This document shows, piece by piece, positions 32,960 through 44,715 of a stretch of 60,000 nucleotides of DNA. Each line of letters begins with the position of its first letter. Within the stretch, counting starts at the first letter, position 1. Where the stretch lies: NCBI GenBank assembly GCA_014529385.2, contig CM043954.1:95995247-96055246 (forward strand), given 5' to 3'. The notes beneath the pieces are model-generated. The model saw only the letters and a program-made list of their open reading frames with translations. It did no database searches and was not told the DNA's origin. Both the position numbers and the translations under genes were made by a program. The stretch is from Adiantum capillus-veneris (Eukaryota > Streptophyta > Polypodiopsida > Polypodiales > Pteridaceae).

Positions 32960-34152
32960 AATTGACCTCAATTGTTCATAACAATAGAAAAATAATACGT
33001 GGTGGGCCAGTTCCACATTTAAATATCACAGAGAGTCCTGCCTCACTAGGGGTATGAACTCTAATTCACATGTAGATAACAACAATAATTTCCATATCAC
33101 TTGCATAACAGAGAGACCTACCTATCAAAGGCGTAGGAACTCTAACATGTGTTTGAATCAATTCCATTACCAATCAAGTCTAGTCATTGTATTCCATTCC
33201 ATTTAGCGACAATCAAACCATTCCACCATAGTTGATGCTATGGATTGCCTAAAGGTGCCTCGTTATGCCTAAATGTGTTACTGTGATTGTGGTATGCAAA
33301 AATCAAGTGCTGGTACATGGGACTTAAAGTGGCTGCAGGAAGCCATTGACATTCTTCGACAAAGTGATTCTTATTTTTAACGAGATATCTATGATATTGT
33401 GTATCGGTGTGTGTAGTAATGAAATCATGATCATTAATTTATTTGAGAAGTAATAATCCTTCATCATCTTCGAGTAAGGGTGGGTCGTCAAAAACAAGTG
33501 CAATAGGTGGGATACCTCTAAATTTGCGCAACAAAATTACATGAAAAGAGTTGTGGATGCGCTAGCGATGTGGAATGTCAAGCCTGTATGCATTGGGGTT
33601 AATGATTTTGGTGATCTTGAAGGTACCATAAAATCTCGGGGCTAACTTGACCTTGGGGTGTTTTTCAATGTGTTTCAAATGACGCTTTCAATATGCAAAC
33701 AAACATAATCATTTAAATTAAACTCAATGAATTTATGCTTTTTGTTTGCTTGTGTGATGTAGCGTGCCAGGGCCTTTTGGATAGCTGTAGTGACTTCTTG
33801 TAAAATGGGAACGTGATCTTGTGCAAGGGTGTTAGCCGCAGGAACATTACTAGTGAGGGTGGTCATAAGAATAGGCAACTTCTTACCATAGACAATCTCG
33901 AAGGGAGCTTTTTTAGTGGCAGAGTGGGGAGTGTTGGTAAGCAAATTGTAGGAGAGGAAGGTGTTGGTCCCAATTTGTTGCATTGTCTATTGTGTAGGCC
34001 CTAAGGAGGTCAAGGATAGTAGTATTGGTAGCTTCGGTTTGGCCATTACTTTCAGGGTGTAAAGCAGATGTGAAGTCCATTTTAGAGCTGAGATTAGTGC
34101 ATAGTGTAGACAAAAAATGATTGCAAAATTGACCACGCTCCAAATCAAGTAT
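32960..34152 (-). pseudogene. Element E integrase, C-terminal half with chromodomain-like tail
   Basis: The minus strand starts within the catalytic core at SVFILDLERGQF (where relatives have VIVSDRDSRF), then DFTSALHPESNGQTEATN with the catalytic Glu, KKAPFEIVYGKKLP, a C-terminal SH3-like part (KLAPRFYGTFKI, HNSFHVILLRKFRG), and a chromodomain-like RYLVKNKNHFVEECQWLP. Stops and shifts are present. The first half of this integrase is on the plus strand at 43990-44335. Confidence 0.82.
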
Positions 34153-34645
34153 GAAGACAGACTTCAATGCGGTATTCAAGCCAAGATTCATTCTTTGAAG
34201 CCAACCACTCTCTACAAGGCAATTTCTTATGCACATGATGTTGAAAAGGAGATCAATTCAATCACACATATGCTACAAGTTATCTATCGTGGCACCAACC
34301 ACCTCCTTTCAACAATTTCTCGAGCTTCAACAATAATCACATGTATAACCCCAATGATTATCAGACACCATGCACTCGCAATTTTGCACCTACACGTGCT
34401 TTGCCTGCTCCACGTAATACACCACCTCAATGCAATGTCTTTAATTCTGGTCCATAACTCCCTATATTTGGGCAAACAACTCATGCTTTTGCTTCTCCAC
34501 CGTTTGCACCCACCGCTGCACCTCTCACAAACAACCGTCCTCGCATAGTGTGTCATCGTTGCCACAGAATTGGCCATGTCATGGCCAATTTCCCTCTCAA
34601 CTGCCAACGTCCCAATCAAGTGGCTCAGCCACATACTCTTGACAA
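34153..34645 (+). pseudogene. Gag fragment with zinc knuckle, inverted block of element E
   Basis: The plus frame has GIQAKIHSLKPTTLYKAISY and HDVEKEIN, typical of the end of the gag core, then a proline- and asparagine-rich linker and the knuckle CHRCHRIGHVMANFPLNC (CX2CX4HX5C, slightly off consensus). It is cut by element G at 34646. The N-terminal gag is missing. Confidence 0.72.
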
Positions 34646-35983
34646 TGTAAATGGCCTATGAACTTTGAGCATAACTGAATTAAGAGAATTAGAGTGAGCA
34701 TTTTTGTGAGATTGAACACGACAATAGATGAGGACCGGATTTACTTGGAGCCCGATCCCCCCTCCAAAAGGCGTTTGTATTATAGATTCTCCCATCAAGA
34801 GAGACTTTGTTATAATACAATCTTTGTGTTCCTTGTGACCTTGGTGATGCTATGAAGATGGAAATCTTCATGCATCACGAGCTTAACATAAACTTTGCAA
34901 AAAACATTAACTATCCCAAGGCCTCAAACACCTTCGAAGGTGGAGAGATCTAGTGGGGAATGAGGGTAGGGAAGAGGAAGAAGAAACATTCCATAGGAGA
35001 AAGAAATAGTTCCTCACTTATCATCACTCTTCTTGCTTAGCATATCTAATAGCATAGTAATGAAGATGAAGAAGATGGCAAGCTTAAGCATTGAAGCATG
35101 GCTCTTGGTTGGATTTGCATTTCATAGCCAAGAGTGTTGGTGTAGGCTCTTCACTTCTCAACAAACTTGGAGAAGGAGATGGAGCTCTTGCATTTTGCAC
35201 TCCACAACATGAGTGAATGTGTGTGTGTGTGTGTGGAAGAGTATACCCCCCCTCTCATGCTTGGTCCACACCTCTTTCTCTCTCTCATATTATTTTATTG
35301 TTTCATTTGGACGTGTCCTCTTTTTCCTCTTTGAGAGAAAGAACTTAATTATTTATTGTTATGTATCTAAATTCTCATTGGACCCCTTTAAACCCTATCC
35401 AATAGCATTCAAACACATCATGAGGGCCACATGTGGAGGATCATTTGAACATGTGTCTTTTATGCTTATTAAGTCATTTGGTTGAATTGAATACTTCAAA
35501 GACTTAGCTAATCAAGCATGGCACGTTCATGTCTCTTGTTAGTTATCTTTGAACTGAATACTTCAAGAACTTTAGTCTTTTAAGCATGTGAGAAACTCCT
35601 CAAGCTTTTGGGTAAAGTTCCCACTAACACTTAGCAAGCCAACAAGCACCTCATGCTTGGGTAGGATTCCCACCTCAAGGTCAGCCCTAGCTTGCCTAAG
35701 GTCAAAGGACTTTTGAACACTAACTTTTGGAGGTCTTTAATGAAGCTAACCCTACGGTCTTTAAATAAAGTTAACCCTACGGTCTTTAAGCTCCATTAGA
35801 TAGCATTGCTCTTTAACATATCATCTCACATTTGGACCCCTTTTAACCTTGGCCCCGTGTTGAGACAAATCCATAAACACATATCTATATTCTAACCCTT
35901 GTTCCCATTTATTCTCCCATATTAAATGATCAGTTTAATATGAGAAAATCATTTGGGTTGGTTAGATATTAGATTTGATGACA
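34646..35983 (-). repeat. Element G 3' LTR
   Basis: 1,338 bp. It lacks a block of about 110 bp after GTGAGATT that the other LTR has (near 41480-41590), and also lacks a short internal duplication of the right LTR. Confidence 0.9.
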
Positions 35984-36289
35984 TTACCTCTCTCTTCAAA
36001 TCATAGTCGTCCTCGACTATGAGGTAGAAGAGATAAAGTCTCAGAATGGATGACTAGTCCATTTGGTGCTTGGGAGACGTAGCTGCCACAAGCATGTATG
36101 CTCTTTAGTCCTTATTATACTCCCAAAGTAGAGTGACAAATTCTACTTGGTGTTTGAGTGACGTCGGCATCACAAACATGATTCTAAGCATGCATACTAT
36201 TTAAATTTGTGGACAAAAGAGGATCAGTCTTATAAGACAAAAACATTGTTCATTAAGAAAGCATTTACATTTGCTTACTCTAGTGTAGT
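35984..36289 (-). other. Element G 3' untranslated region with PPT
   Basis: A stretch between the chromodomain and the 3' LTR with no open frame. The purine tract abuts the LTR. Confidence 0.6.
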
Positions 36290-37523
36290 ATTGTAAGCAT
36301 TGATAAGGTTCATACTATCCTTAAGGTGTATTCCTTGCATCCATCTAGCATCTTCAAATGGATAATTTTTAAACTTAATAAGATACCGTTAGATAATCTT
36401 ACCATGCCGTAGTATGTTGAAGGATAGCTTCGGGTTGTAGCACCTCTTCTTGGTCTTTGATTTTTGGAGGGTCTTCAATGATTGGTTCTATTGGTGGCTC
36501 TCCTTTGTAGGGCTTAAGTAGGCTCACATGAAAAGCATTGTGTATGAGCCAATGGTTGGGCAACTTGAGTTGATAAGCCATGTCATTGATTGGCTTCAAG
36601 ATTTGAAAAGGACCATAGTATCTTTTTGCTAATTTAGCATAATACTTTTGATGGCCCGTATGATTTTTGCCCGTCGTTTGCCTCAATCGAGCCTTGGGAA
36701 ATTTAAGTAAGACCCAATTATTTTCTTTGAATGTTAAGGCCCTTCTGTGTTTGTTAGCATTAACTTTTTGCCTTTGTTGAGAGATGGATATAGCCTCCTT
36801 GACCTTTTGAAAAGATTCTTGTAGGTCACGGCTATACTCATCAGCAGCGAAGATCTTCCCATGTACTTTAAGTAGCAAGGGACTTTTAGGTCTTCCCTCT
36901 ATGATCTCAAAAGGTGCCTTTCTTGTAGTAGTATGGACAATATTATTGTACGCATACTCTTCTGTAACATAAGTCTTTAGTAGATCGAGTATCGTAATAT
37001 TGGCTATCTCACTTTGGGCATCCGTTTGTGGCTGGTAGGCTGAAGAGAAATTCAATCTCGTACCTAGATTTTCAACGAGACCTTTCCAAGAATTGCTGGT
37101 CATTCTAGGATCTCTATCTGACATGATGGATATTGGTAATCCATGGTGTTTGAAAATCTGAGATATGAAGATGGTTGCCATTTGGTGTGCCTTAATAGTC
37201 TTTTTGACAGGAATAAAGTGTGCTTGCTTGCTAAACCTGTCGATTATTGTCCATATTCCCGTATTTCCATGGATAGACTTGGGTAATCCAAAGACAAAAT
37301 CCATGGATATACTCTCCCATGGTGAATTAGGGATGGGTAATGGCTGGAGTAATCCAGGTTTCTTCCCTCTATCATATTTAGTCTTTTGGCACACCACACA
37401 TTTTGAAACATACTCTTGTATGTCCACTTTCATGGTAGGCCAATAGAAATACGTCTCTACTACTCGAAGAGTAGGTTGAATGCCTCTATTCCCCGCATAG
37501 GGAGGAGCATGGGATTCATACAT
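36290..37523 (-). pseudogene. Element G integrase and chromodomain
   Basis: The 374-residue open frame (37523-36399) has an HHCC zinc finger (CVVCQKTKYDRGKK), core Asp in ISMDFVFGLP, second Asp in SIMSDRDPRMTS and Glu in DAQSEIAN. About 15 residues are missing after LLKTYVTE compared with relatives. The SH3-like part has KRYYGPFQILKPIN and NAFHVSLLKPYKG. The frame stops at LQHTTAW; a shifted frame continues with RYLIKFKNYPFEDARWMQ, a chromodomain core (36290-36400). A frameshift thus separates integrase and chromodomain. Confidence 0.93.
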
Positions 37524-37696
37524 GACTTTCTCACGAAGAGAGTGGGTACTACATAGCCTATTTCAATGGAGAAGATAACCATCCTACAAGGTGAATGGTT
37601 CCTCTTTCTTTCCCAAAGCAAGGGTTGACATTATGTCTTTAAAGTGAGGGTCAATAGCATACTCATCTACCATAGAAGATAGATCATTGCGAGTTG

Positions 37697-39200
37697 CTAT
37701 AGACACATCATAAACTTTTGGTCGTCGTGATAGTGCATCGGCCACTTGATTGTGCTTATCTCAGCGATGTGAGCAATATGAAAACTAAATTGCAAAAGAA
37801 AATTTGCCCACCTCATTTGTTTGTCGAAAAGCTTTGTTTGCATCATGAAGTACTTGAGACTTTGATGGTCTGTTTGTAAAATGAATGGAGTCCCCAACAA
37901 ATAGCGCTTCCATGTGTCTAGCACATGTAGAACAACTAAAAGCTCTTTCTCATAAATGCCCAAGACCTGTTCATCCGTATCGAGCCTTCGGCTCTCATAT
38001 GCTATGGCATGCCCTTCTTGAAGCAAGACTGCTCCAAGGCAATCACCACAAGCATCACATTGGACCTCAAATGGCTTTGAGAGATCTGGAAGCATGAGGA
38101 CTAGTTGAGAGGTAAGCTTTTCTTTGAGCTTGTCAAAGGCTTTTTGCTCCTTAGCAGTCCATGAATACTTAACATTCTTCTTTGTTAAGTCATGTAATGG
38201 TCCTGCTATTTGAAATTTTTTGGATATGAAGCGTCTATAGTATGCACACATACCAATAAAGCTTCTTAGCTCATGTAGATTCCTTGGATTGGCCATGCTT
38301 TTATTACCTCTAACTTTGATGGATCCATACGGATACCATCTTGAGAGATAATATGACCTAAGTATTGAATCCACTTTTCTTTTGGTTGAGAAAAAGCTTG
38401 TTCTCAGGCTCAATGCTTGAAAAATCACTTGGAGATGTTGCTTGTGTTCCTCCAAGGACTTGGAGTAGATGATGATATCATCCAAGAACAGTCCAGTAAA
38501 CTTGCGATAGAATCTAATAATTTTCTCCATCAAACGATTGAATGTGGTAGGTGCATTGGTCAAGCCAAAAGGCATGACTATATATTCATAAAGACCAAAC
38601 ATTGTACGAAACGTGGTCTTTAGGATACCTTCCTCCACTATCCTTATTTGATGATAGCCACTTTTAAGGTCAATCCTACTGAAGTAGGTAGAGCCTTGTA
38701 GCTTATCAAATAGATCTTCTACCCAAGGTATGGGAAATCTATTTTTGATAGTGATATGGTTTAGTGCGCGATAGGTCCACACACATGCGGTATGTTGTAT
38801 CTTTCTTTTGAACTAAAAGGACTAGAGAACAAAAGGGAGATGAGCTAGGCCTCACCATCCCTTTGTCTACCAATTCTTGTACTTGCCTCATAATCTCCTC
38901 TTGTTGAGCTTGGGAAACTCGATAAGGAGGCTTGTTAGGCGGTGAGCTTCCTGATAGGAGCTCAATTCGATGGTCATCATCCCCTCATTTTGGAGGTAAG
39001 TCCATAGGGATATCATCGATGAATACATCTTGGAATCCTTTTAGAAATTTAGACAAGTCTAACTCTTCTTGTTTCCTAGCATTTTCATTTGATAAACCAT
39101 TAGCATCATGAGTGGATTCTTTTGACAAAAATCATGTACACACAAATCGAGCTTTTCATTGACTTATCAAAAGCTGGTGAATTTACAAGTGGTATAGTAC
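37697..39200 (-). pseudogene. Element G reverse transcriptase and RNase H
   Basis: The 361-residue frame 38782-37697 starts at YRALNHITIKNRFPIP and includes YFSRIDLKSGYHQIRI (first catalytic Asp), FGLTNAPTTFNRLM, FLDDIIIYSKS (the YxDD box with Phe), and RNase H FEVQCDACGDCLGAVLLQEG, YEKELLVVLHVL and LQTDHQSLKYFMMQ. Thumb residues around 38400-38300 are read out of frame before the frame recovers (LHELRSFIGMCAYYRRF). The RT fingers upstream (38800-39200) are in other frames. Near 37760 a shift disrupts the tether. Confidence 0.92.
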
Positions 39201-39218
39201 GACCAGACTCATTAGCAT

Positions 39219-39640
39219 CTATATACATGTTCTTTCCCCTGTAAGTAAGTAGATTCTCCTCTCAGGGAACTTCATGTTGACAGCCATGCGATCAAACCAT
39301 GGCGCCCCTAGGATAGCATCCTCATGTTGGAGAGGAGAGATGAAAACGTCTTCTTTGTCAATATAGCTTTGGACATGAGCCTCAACTTCCCAATCAAGGG
39401 AGTAACGGACCTCAAAATCAAGTCCTGTCACAATATCGCCCATCTCAAAAGCTTGAATGCCCAACTTGGTGGCCAACTTCGTTGTTATGAAGTTGTGAGT
39501 AGAGCCAGGGTCAAACATGATGAAGGCATCATGCTCCCTTACCTTTCCCCAAGCATAGGAGAGAGATGATCCTTTGCAATGAGCATCCTCTTTTGGAGCT
39601 TCGATGGTGCAAGCCCTAGGAGTCTCATTGTGAGCATTTT
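39219..39640 (-). pseudogene. Element G retropepsin-like protease
   Basis: The minus strand carries AFIMFDPGSTHNFITTKLA, the active-site region with D-P-G in place of D-[ST]-G, and ends DAILGAPWFDRM, the family's hydrophobic-GxPW motif. It follows gag after a short linker. Confidence 0.87.
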
Positions 39641-40994
39641 TCTTAGGGCAAGAACGGTAGCCATGTCCTTGCTCCCCACACTTAAAACACTTATGGTCCT
39701 TGTGAAAAGCTTCAAGCTCTTCATGAGAGAGTTTGTTTTTACCTTTGTAAACTCCCTTGTCCTTGGACCTATTGTTGTTGTTGTTGTTGTAGGAAGCGCC
39801 TTAGGAAGGATTTTGGGCATTTATTTTCCCCTTTGCATCACTTTTGTCTTTGTTTTCCATGGGTTTGACATTTCGTCTAGCCCCTTGTTGGAAATTGATG
39901 CGGGAAGCAACCATGGTGTGGTGGATTACTTCGGTTATAGAACTAGGCCGTTGGGAGTTGATATACTCGCCCATTTCTTCAGGTAATCCCGCACAAAATT
40001 GTTTCGTTTGCTCGACGAAGTCTATCTTTTGGAAGACAGTAGCCTTGAGATGTAAATCCCAAAACTTGTCCACATATTTGTGAATAGACGCATGTGAGAG
40101 AACCTTCAAACTGCGCCATTCGGTAAGTACTTTGTCCTTTGCATTGCTTGCAAGGAATTGCTTCATAATGGAAACTTCTAGAGTTTTCATGTCTTTGGGA
40201 CTTCACTGTTGCCACGAAGGATAGCCCACCATTGACGAGCTGATTTTTGGAAGTGCATAGCTACATCGTGTAGCTTGGAGGACTTCGTGAAGCCCTCATC
40301 TCCAAAGGCCGCATCAAATTGTTGGATGAAGGCCAATACTTTGTTGGTGGCACCAAAGGTGCCATCATAGGTGAGAAAAGAGATAATCTTTCCTCCCTCT
40401 TTGAACGTCGTGAGCTTTTGTGATCTTCGCCATGCAGGGTATGATTTGCGATGTCCTCCCCTCTTGTATTCTCTAGGAGAATAGCCATAGATTTGGTCGG
40501 GAGAGAAGAAAGATGAAGAAGAAGGAGAAGAGGGTGACCTCTTTCTTGAACTTTTCTTTCTTTGTTTCCTCTCTTCCCTTTTGGAGTGACAAGGAGAAGG
40601 ACTATGTGTTGACCATTTCCTCATGGGAAGTGTTGGCAATCGTCTAGATCACCGTCTTCGTGGAGCCACATCTTCAGAGAAACTTAGGGATTCATTACTT
40701 TCTTGTTCTTTGGATTCCTCCTCTCGTATGTGAGAGAGTCTTCTTTTGGGGGTCTCATCAAGAGGCCTCCTAAGCTCGCTCTCCTCTTGGAGAGGAAGGA
40801 AAATCCCATAAGCACGAAGTTGTTGAGTAACTTTGGCTTGTAAAGTAGGGTTGCCCATAGCTTGATGCAACCTCGTAACAAGATAATTGATAAACATGGG
40901 GGGGGGGGGGGGGGGGGGGCATCATTAGCACCTTCATGTGCAAAATCAAAGTTATCAATGTTCATTCTACTCTCTTGGTTATTGTCAGCCATGC
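39640..40994 (-). pseudogene. Element G gag with zinc knuckle
   Basis: It starts at ATG 40994 (MADNNQESRMNIDNF). A 22-base C run on this strand (40919-40898) encodes polyproline and shifts the frame. The middle is Ser/Lys/Arg-rich; the gag core is at 40440-39870 (FLTYDGTFGATNKVLAFIQQ, ARQWWAIL, LTEWRSLKVLSH, FCAGLPEEMGEYI), and the knuckle CFKCGEQGHGYRSCPKK (about 39690-39640) is a good CX2CX4HX4C. At least three frameshifts are present. Confidence 0.86.
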
Positions 40995-41034
40995 TAATTA
41001 TACTTATGTGTTTACTTAGTGTATTCTTTGGCAA

Positions 41035-41412
41035 CTCAAAACCTTAGTTGCTACTCCTCTTAGCCTTTGAAAATAAGCACTTAAGTATCTACACCCACGG
41101 CTCGAAGTGGTTAATTATAGAGAGTAGTGGGGTGGGTCTAACATAGAAGAATTGCTGAGGGATAGCTCCTTTTGGACTTCTTATGGCTCAATAATGGTAA
41201 AGCCGTAGACAAGTCTAAAAAGACCCCATTATTAAGACCAAAGCTCCAGAGGTCTGCACCATATCCCACATAGTGGGTTCAACAAAACCGATAATAGATC
41301 CCTAGTCCCACTTACCCTAATATAATTAACAAAATCAACCATTAATAGGCTACTTAAGGACCTCTTTTCTTAAGCAAGAAAAGAGAAACCAAATGCTCGG
41401 ATACCAATGTAA
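41035..41412 (-). promoter_or_regulatory. Element G leader and primer binding site (41395-41406)
   Basis: Non-coding leader between the 5' LTR and gag. The PBS reads TGGTATCCGAGC, six bases from the LTR, one base different from the usual initiator-Met form. Confidence 0.72.
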
Positions 41413-42915
41413 TGTAAATGGCCTATGAACTTTGAGAATAGTGGAATTAAGAGAATTAGAGTGAGCATTTTTGTGAGATTACTTTGAGAACTTGGAGGGT
41501 GAACTTAATTGATGGTAGCAACATAAACATAGTACTTAATTAACTTGGCATGAACAATACTTTTGCAAGAGAGAGAGTATTAGAGAACATGACAATATAT
41601 GAGGACTGGATTTACTTGGAGCCGGTCCCCCCTCCAAAGGGCGTTTGTATTATAGATTCTCCATCAAGAGAGACTTTGTTATAATACAATCTTTGTGTTC
41701 CTTGTGACCTTGGTGATGCTATGAAGATGGAAAGCTTCATGCATCACGAGCTTAACATAAACTTTGCAAAAAGCATTAACTATCCCAAGCCTCAGTCCCA
41801 AGACCTCAAACACCTTCGAAGGTGGAGAGAGCTAGCGGGGAATGAGGGTAGGGAAGAGGAAGAAGAAACATTCCATAGGAGAAAGAAATAGTTCCTCACT
41901 TATCATCACTCTTCTTGCTTAGATCGCATAGTAATGAAGATGAAGAAGATGGAAAGCGTAAGCATTGAAGCATGGCTCTTGGTTGGATTTGCATTCCATA
42001 GCCAAGAGTGTTGGTGTAGGCTCTCCACTTCTCAACAAACTTGGAGAAGGAGATGGAGCTCTTGCATTTTGCACTTCACACCATGAGAGAATGTGTGTGT
42101 GTGTGTGTGTGGGGGGGGGAGTATACCCCCCCTCTCATGCTTGGTCCACACACCTCTCTCTCTCTCTCGTATTATTTTATTATTTCATTTGGACACGTGT
42201 TCTCTTTTTCCTCTTTGAGAGAAAGAACTTATTTATTTATTTTTACGTATGTAAATTCTCATTGGACCCCTTTAAACCCTATCCAATAGCATTCAAACAC
42301 ATTGTATTTATTTATTTTTATGTATGTAAATTCTCATTGGACCCCTTTAAACCCTATCCAATAGCATTCAAACACATCATGAGGACCGCATGTGGAGGAT
42401 CATTTGAACGTGTCTTTTATGCTTAATAAGTCATTTGGTCGAATTGAATACTTCAAAGACTTAGTCAATCACGCATGGAACATTCATGTCTCTTGAGAGT
42501 TATCTTTGAATTGAATACTTCAAGAACTTTAGTCTTTTAAGCATGTGAGAAACACCTCAAGCTTTTGGGTAAAGTTCCCACTAACACTTAGCAAGCCAAC
42601 AAACACCTCATGCTTGGGTAGGATTCCCACCTCAAGGTCATCCCTAGATTGCCTAAGGTCAAAGGACTTTTGAACACTAACTTTTGGAGGTCTTTAATGA
42701 AGCTAACCCTACAGTCTTTAAGCTCCATTAGATAACATTGCTCTTTAACATATCATATCACATTTGGACCCCTTTTAACCTTGGCCGCGTGTTGAGATAG
42801 ATCCAGAAACACATGTCTATATTCTAATCCTTGTTCCCGTTTATTGTCCCACATTAAATGATCAGTTTAATATGAGAAAATCATTTGGGTTGGTTAGATA
42901 TTAGATTTTATGACA
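41413..42915 (-). repeat. Element G 5' LTR
   Basis: 1,503 bp. It contains a roughly 67-bp internal tandem duplication (TTTATGTATGTAAATTCTCA-type blocks at about 42239-42305 and 42306-42372) absent from the left LTR, and a (TG)n-G run at 42093-42119. Confidence 0.9.
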
Positions 42916-42996
42916 TCATTGCCACAGAATTGGCCATGTCATGGCCAATTTCCCTCTCAACCGCCAATCAAGTGGCTCAGCCACATTCTCTTGACA
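42914..42996 (+). repeat. Second copy of the gag zinc-knuckle segment at element G's right border
   Basis: It repeats 34554-34644 (GCCACAGAATTGGCCATGTC to CTCTTGACA) with three substitutions and an 8-bp deletion. The two copies bracket element G. Confidence 0.9.
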
Positions 42997-43104
42997 CGCA
43001 TACAAAAATCTACGATGACTGTACTACCGAATCCCTCACGTGCTGCTCCCAATGCTGCCGATGCAATAGACAACAATAGAGTACTTCGGTCACACTGTCT
43101 CTAG

Positions 43105-43740
43105 TGAAGGTATTCACCCCGACCCAAGAAGATAGAGATAATCCAAAATTGGCCAATCCCCAAGACTGTCCACGAAGTTTGCTCATTTCTAGGTCTCTCT
43201 GGCTTTTATCGTAAATTTGTAAAGAATTACTCTCACATTTCACTTCCTCTCACCTTTCTCACACATAAGATTACCCCTTTCTCCTGGGGCAAAAGTCAAC
43301 AAAAATCATTCGACACACTCAAGTATTTTCTTACACATGCTCCTGTTTTGCAATTGCCTGATTTGACACAACCTTTCTTTGTTGTAATCATTGATGCTAG
43401 TGGCTCTGGAATAGGTGCTGTGTTAATGCAAAATGACCACCCCATTGCATATGAAAGTAGGAAGCTTAAACCTAGTGAATCAAACTACAGTGTCTTTCAT
43501 AAGGAACTCCTTGCAGTAGTTCATGCATTAGAGATCTGGAAACATTATCTTATGGGCTCCGACGCTCTCATTAAAACTGACCAACAGGCTATCAAGCACC
43601 TTCTCTCTCAATCTCCCATCTCTGATACTCACATTGAATGGGCCTGGTTTATTCAAAACTTTCACCCAATGATATGATACAAACGTGGCAAATCCAATGT
43701 TGTAGCTGATGCCTTAGTCATAAGCCATTAGATGATACGC
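43105..43740 (+). pseudogene. RT thumb and RNase H, inverted block of element E
   Basis: Plus frames: EIIQNWPIPKTVHEVCSFLG and FYRKFVKNYSHIS (thumb and connection), then a clean RNase H from PFFVVIIDASGSGIGAVLMQ (Asp) through KELLAVVHALEIWKHYL (Glu) and IKTDQQAIKHLL (Asp), ending NVVADAL. The protease and most of the RT are missing between the gag piece and this point (a deletion near 43005-43105). Confidence 0.88.
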
Positions 43741-43989
43741 CACTCCCACACCTTCACTCTTACATGTTTGCTCACATTCAAGTGGTGTATCTTAATCATG
43801 TTTTTGTTGCTGAAATTCAATCTTTTGATGCTATGATTAATGCTTATGAAACATATATGGATTTTTCACATGCCTGGTTTGATTTGATTGCCAGTAATTA
43901 CTTGTCTGTCGGTGACTATTCTTTTGCAAATGGTTTGGTCGTTTTATCGTCAAAAGCTTTGTGTCACTGCACACTTTAGAGACTTGCTA
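43741..43989 (+). other. Linker between RNase H and integrase (element E inverted block)
   Basis: Degraded gypsy linker with stops. The 71-residue frame here has no catalytic motif. Confidence 0.5.
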
Positions 43990-44335
43990 TTCATGAACTA
44001 CATGCACCAAAGTATATGAGTCATCATGCACTGACTATTTCTTTTGACCTGACATGAAGCATGATGTTTCACAATTTGTCTCACACTGCATTGATTGTCA
44101 ACGTGTTAAGCGACACCATGGTAAAAATCATGGGCTTTTGATGCCACTGCCTATTCCAAAGGGCCCTTAGGAAGAGATTTCCATGGATTTTATCACAGGT
44201 TTTCCACCCACCTCTTCGCACAATGATATGATATGGACTGTTGTAGATAGGTTTAGCAAGCAAGCATACTTCATTCCCTGTAAAAAGACTCTCACTGCAC
44301 CTCAGTAAGCTACTTTGTAGCTATTTGCAGCAGAC
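43990..44335 (+). pseudogene. Integrase N-terminal half, inverted relative to its C-terminal half
   Basis: The plus strand carries HDVSQFVSHCIDCQRVKRHH (zinc-finger end), [13 protein letters not shown] (first catalytic Asp) and [20 protein letters not shown], and dies at about ATLQLFAADV (with stops at two Gln positions). In relatives the next residues are HHGLPKVIVSDRD. The minus-strand piece starting at 34152 takes up at the VSDRD equivalent, so the two halves are adjacent parts of one integrase. Confidence 0.85.
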
Positions 44336-44346
44336 GTAAACTCACC

Positions 44347-44715
44347 TTGACTCGCATACGACTTTGGTGCCATGCATACCATCACGCAATTTTGACGCGC
44401 TGCATCATGTCGATCGATGATTCTCTTCTGCTTGACCCACTCTCTATCGACCAACAAATCGAGCTTCTCCAACAGGATGTCCAAGAGCTCCAACATCAAC
44501 TTGTTGAACGTGAAAAACGCGACCACAATGCCGAGCTCAACGACGAGAGACTTGCCAAAATTCTCAAGGCCACGTTTGACGGCGATTTGTTTCGATGGTG
44601 GAGGCGTCATCGGCAATGTATGCCAAGTAGCGGCGAGGAAATAGCGGTAATCCATCCGATCTTCAAAGAAATGCCCAAAGGTGAAGAAGAAGGTAGAGCA
44701 ATTATGGTTGCATAG
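44347..44715 (+). pseudogene. Possible gag N-terminus (coiled-coil-like)
   Basis: The plus frame contains MSIDDSLLLDPLSIDQQIEL and LQQDVQELQHQLVEREKRD, with heptads suggesting a coiled coil, as in gypsy gag N-termini. It follows the integrase fragment in the same direction, which does not fit a simple element order. The opposite-strand frame over the same stretch is probably a shadow. Confidence 0.35.

Larger units (their letters stand above)
34646..42915 (-). mobile_element. Element G: nearly complete chromovirus-type gypsy retrotransposon
   Basis: LTRs 34646-35983 and 41413-42915 start TGTAAATGGCCTATG and end ATGACA. A PBS-like TGGTATCCGAGC lies at 41406-41395 and a purine tract GAAGAGAGAGGTAA before the 3' LTR (35997-35984). 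The minus-strand order is gag, protease, RT, RNase H, integrase, chromodomain, as in plant chromoviruses, whose chromodomain can direct integration to heterochromatin. Several frameshifts and a short integrase deletion make it inactive. Both flanks carry the same 83-91-bp piece of host gag (34554-34644, 42914-42996) instead of a 5-bp TSD. Confidence 0.92.

Noticed and set aside
34117-34548. The 143-residue plus frame as a gene in its full length
   Set aside because: Only its first part follows gag; the rest is out of the gag frame, whose linker and knuckle continue in another frame.
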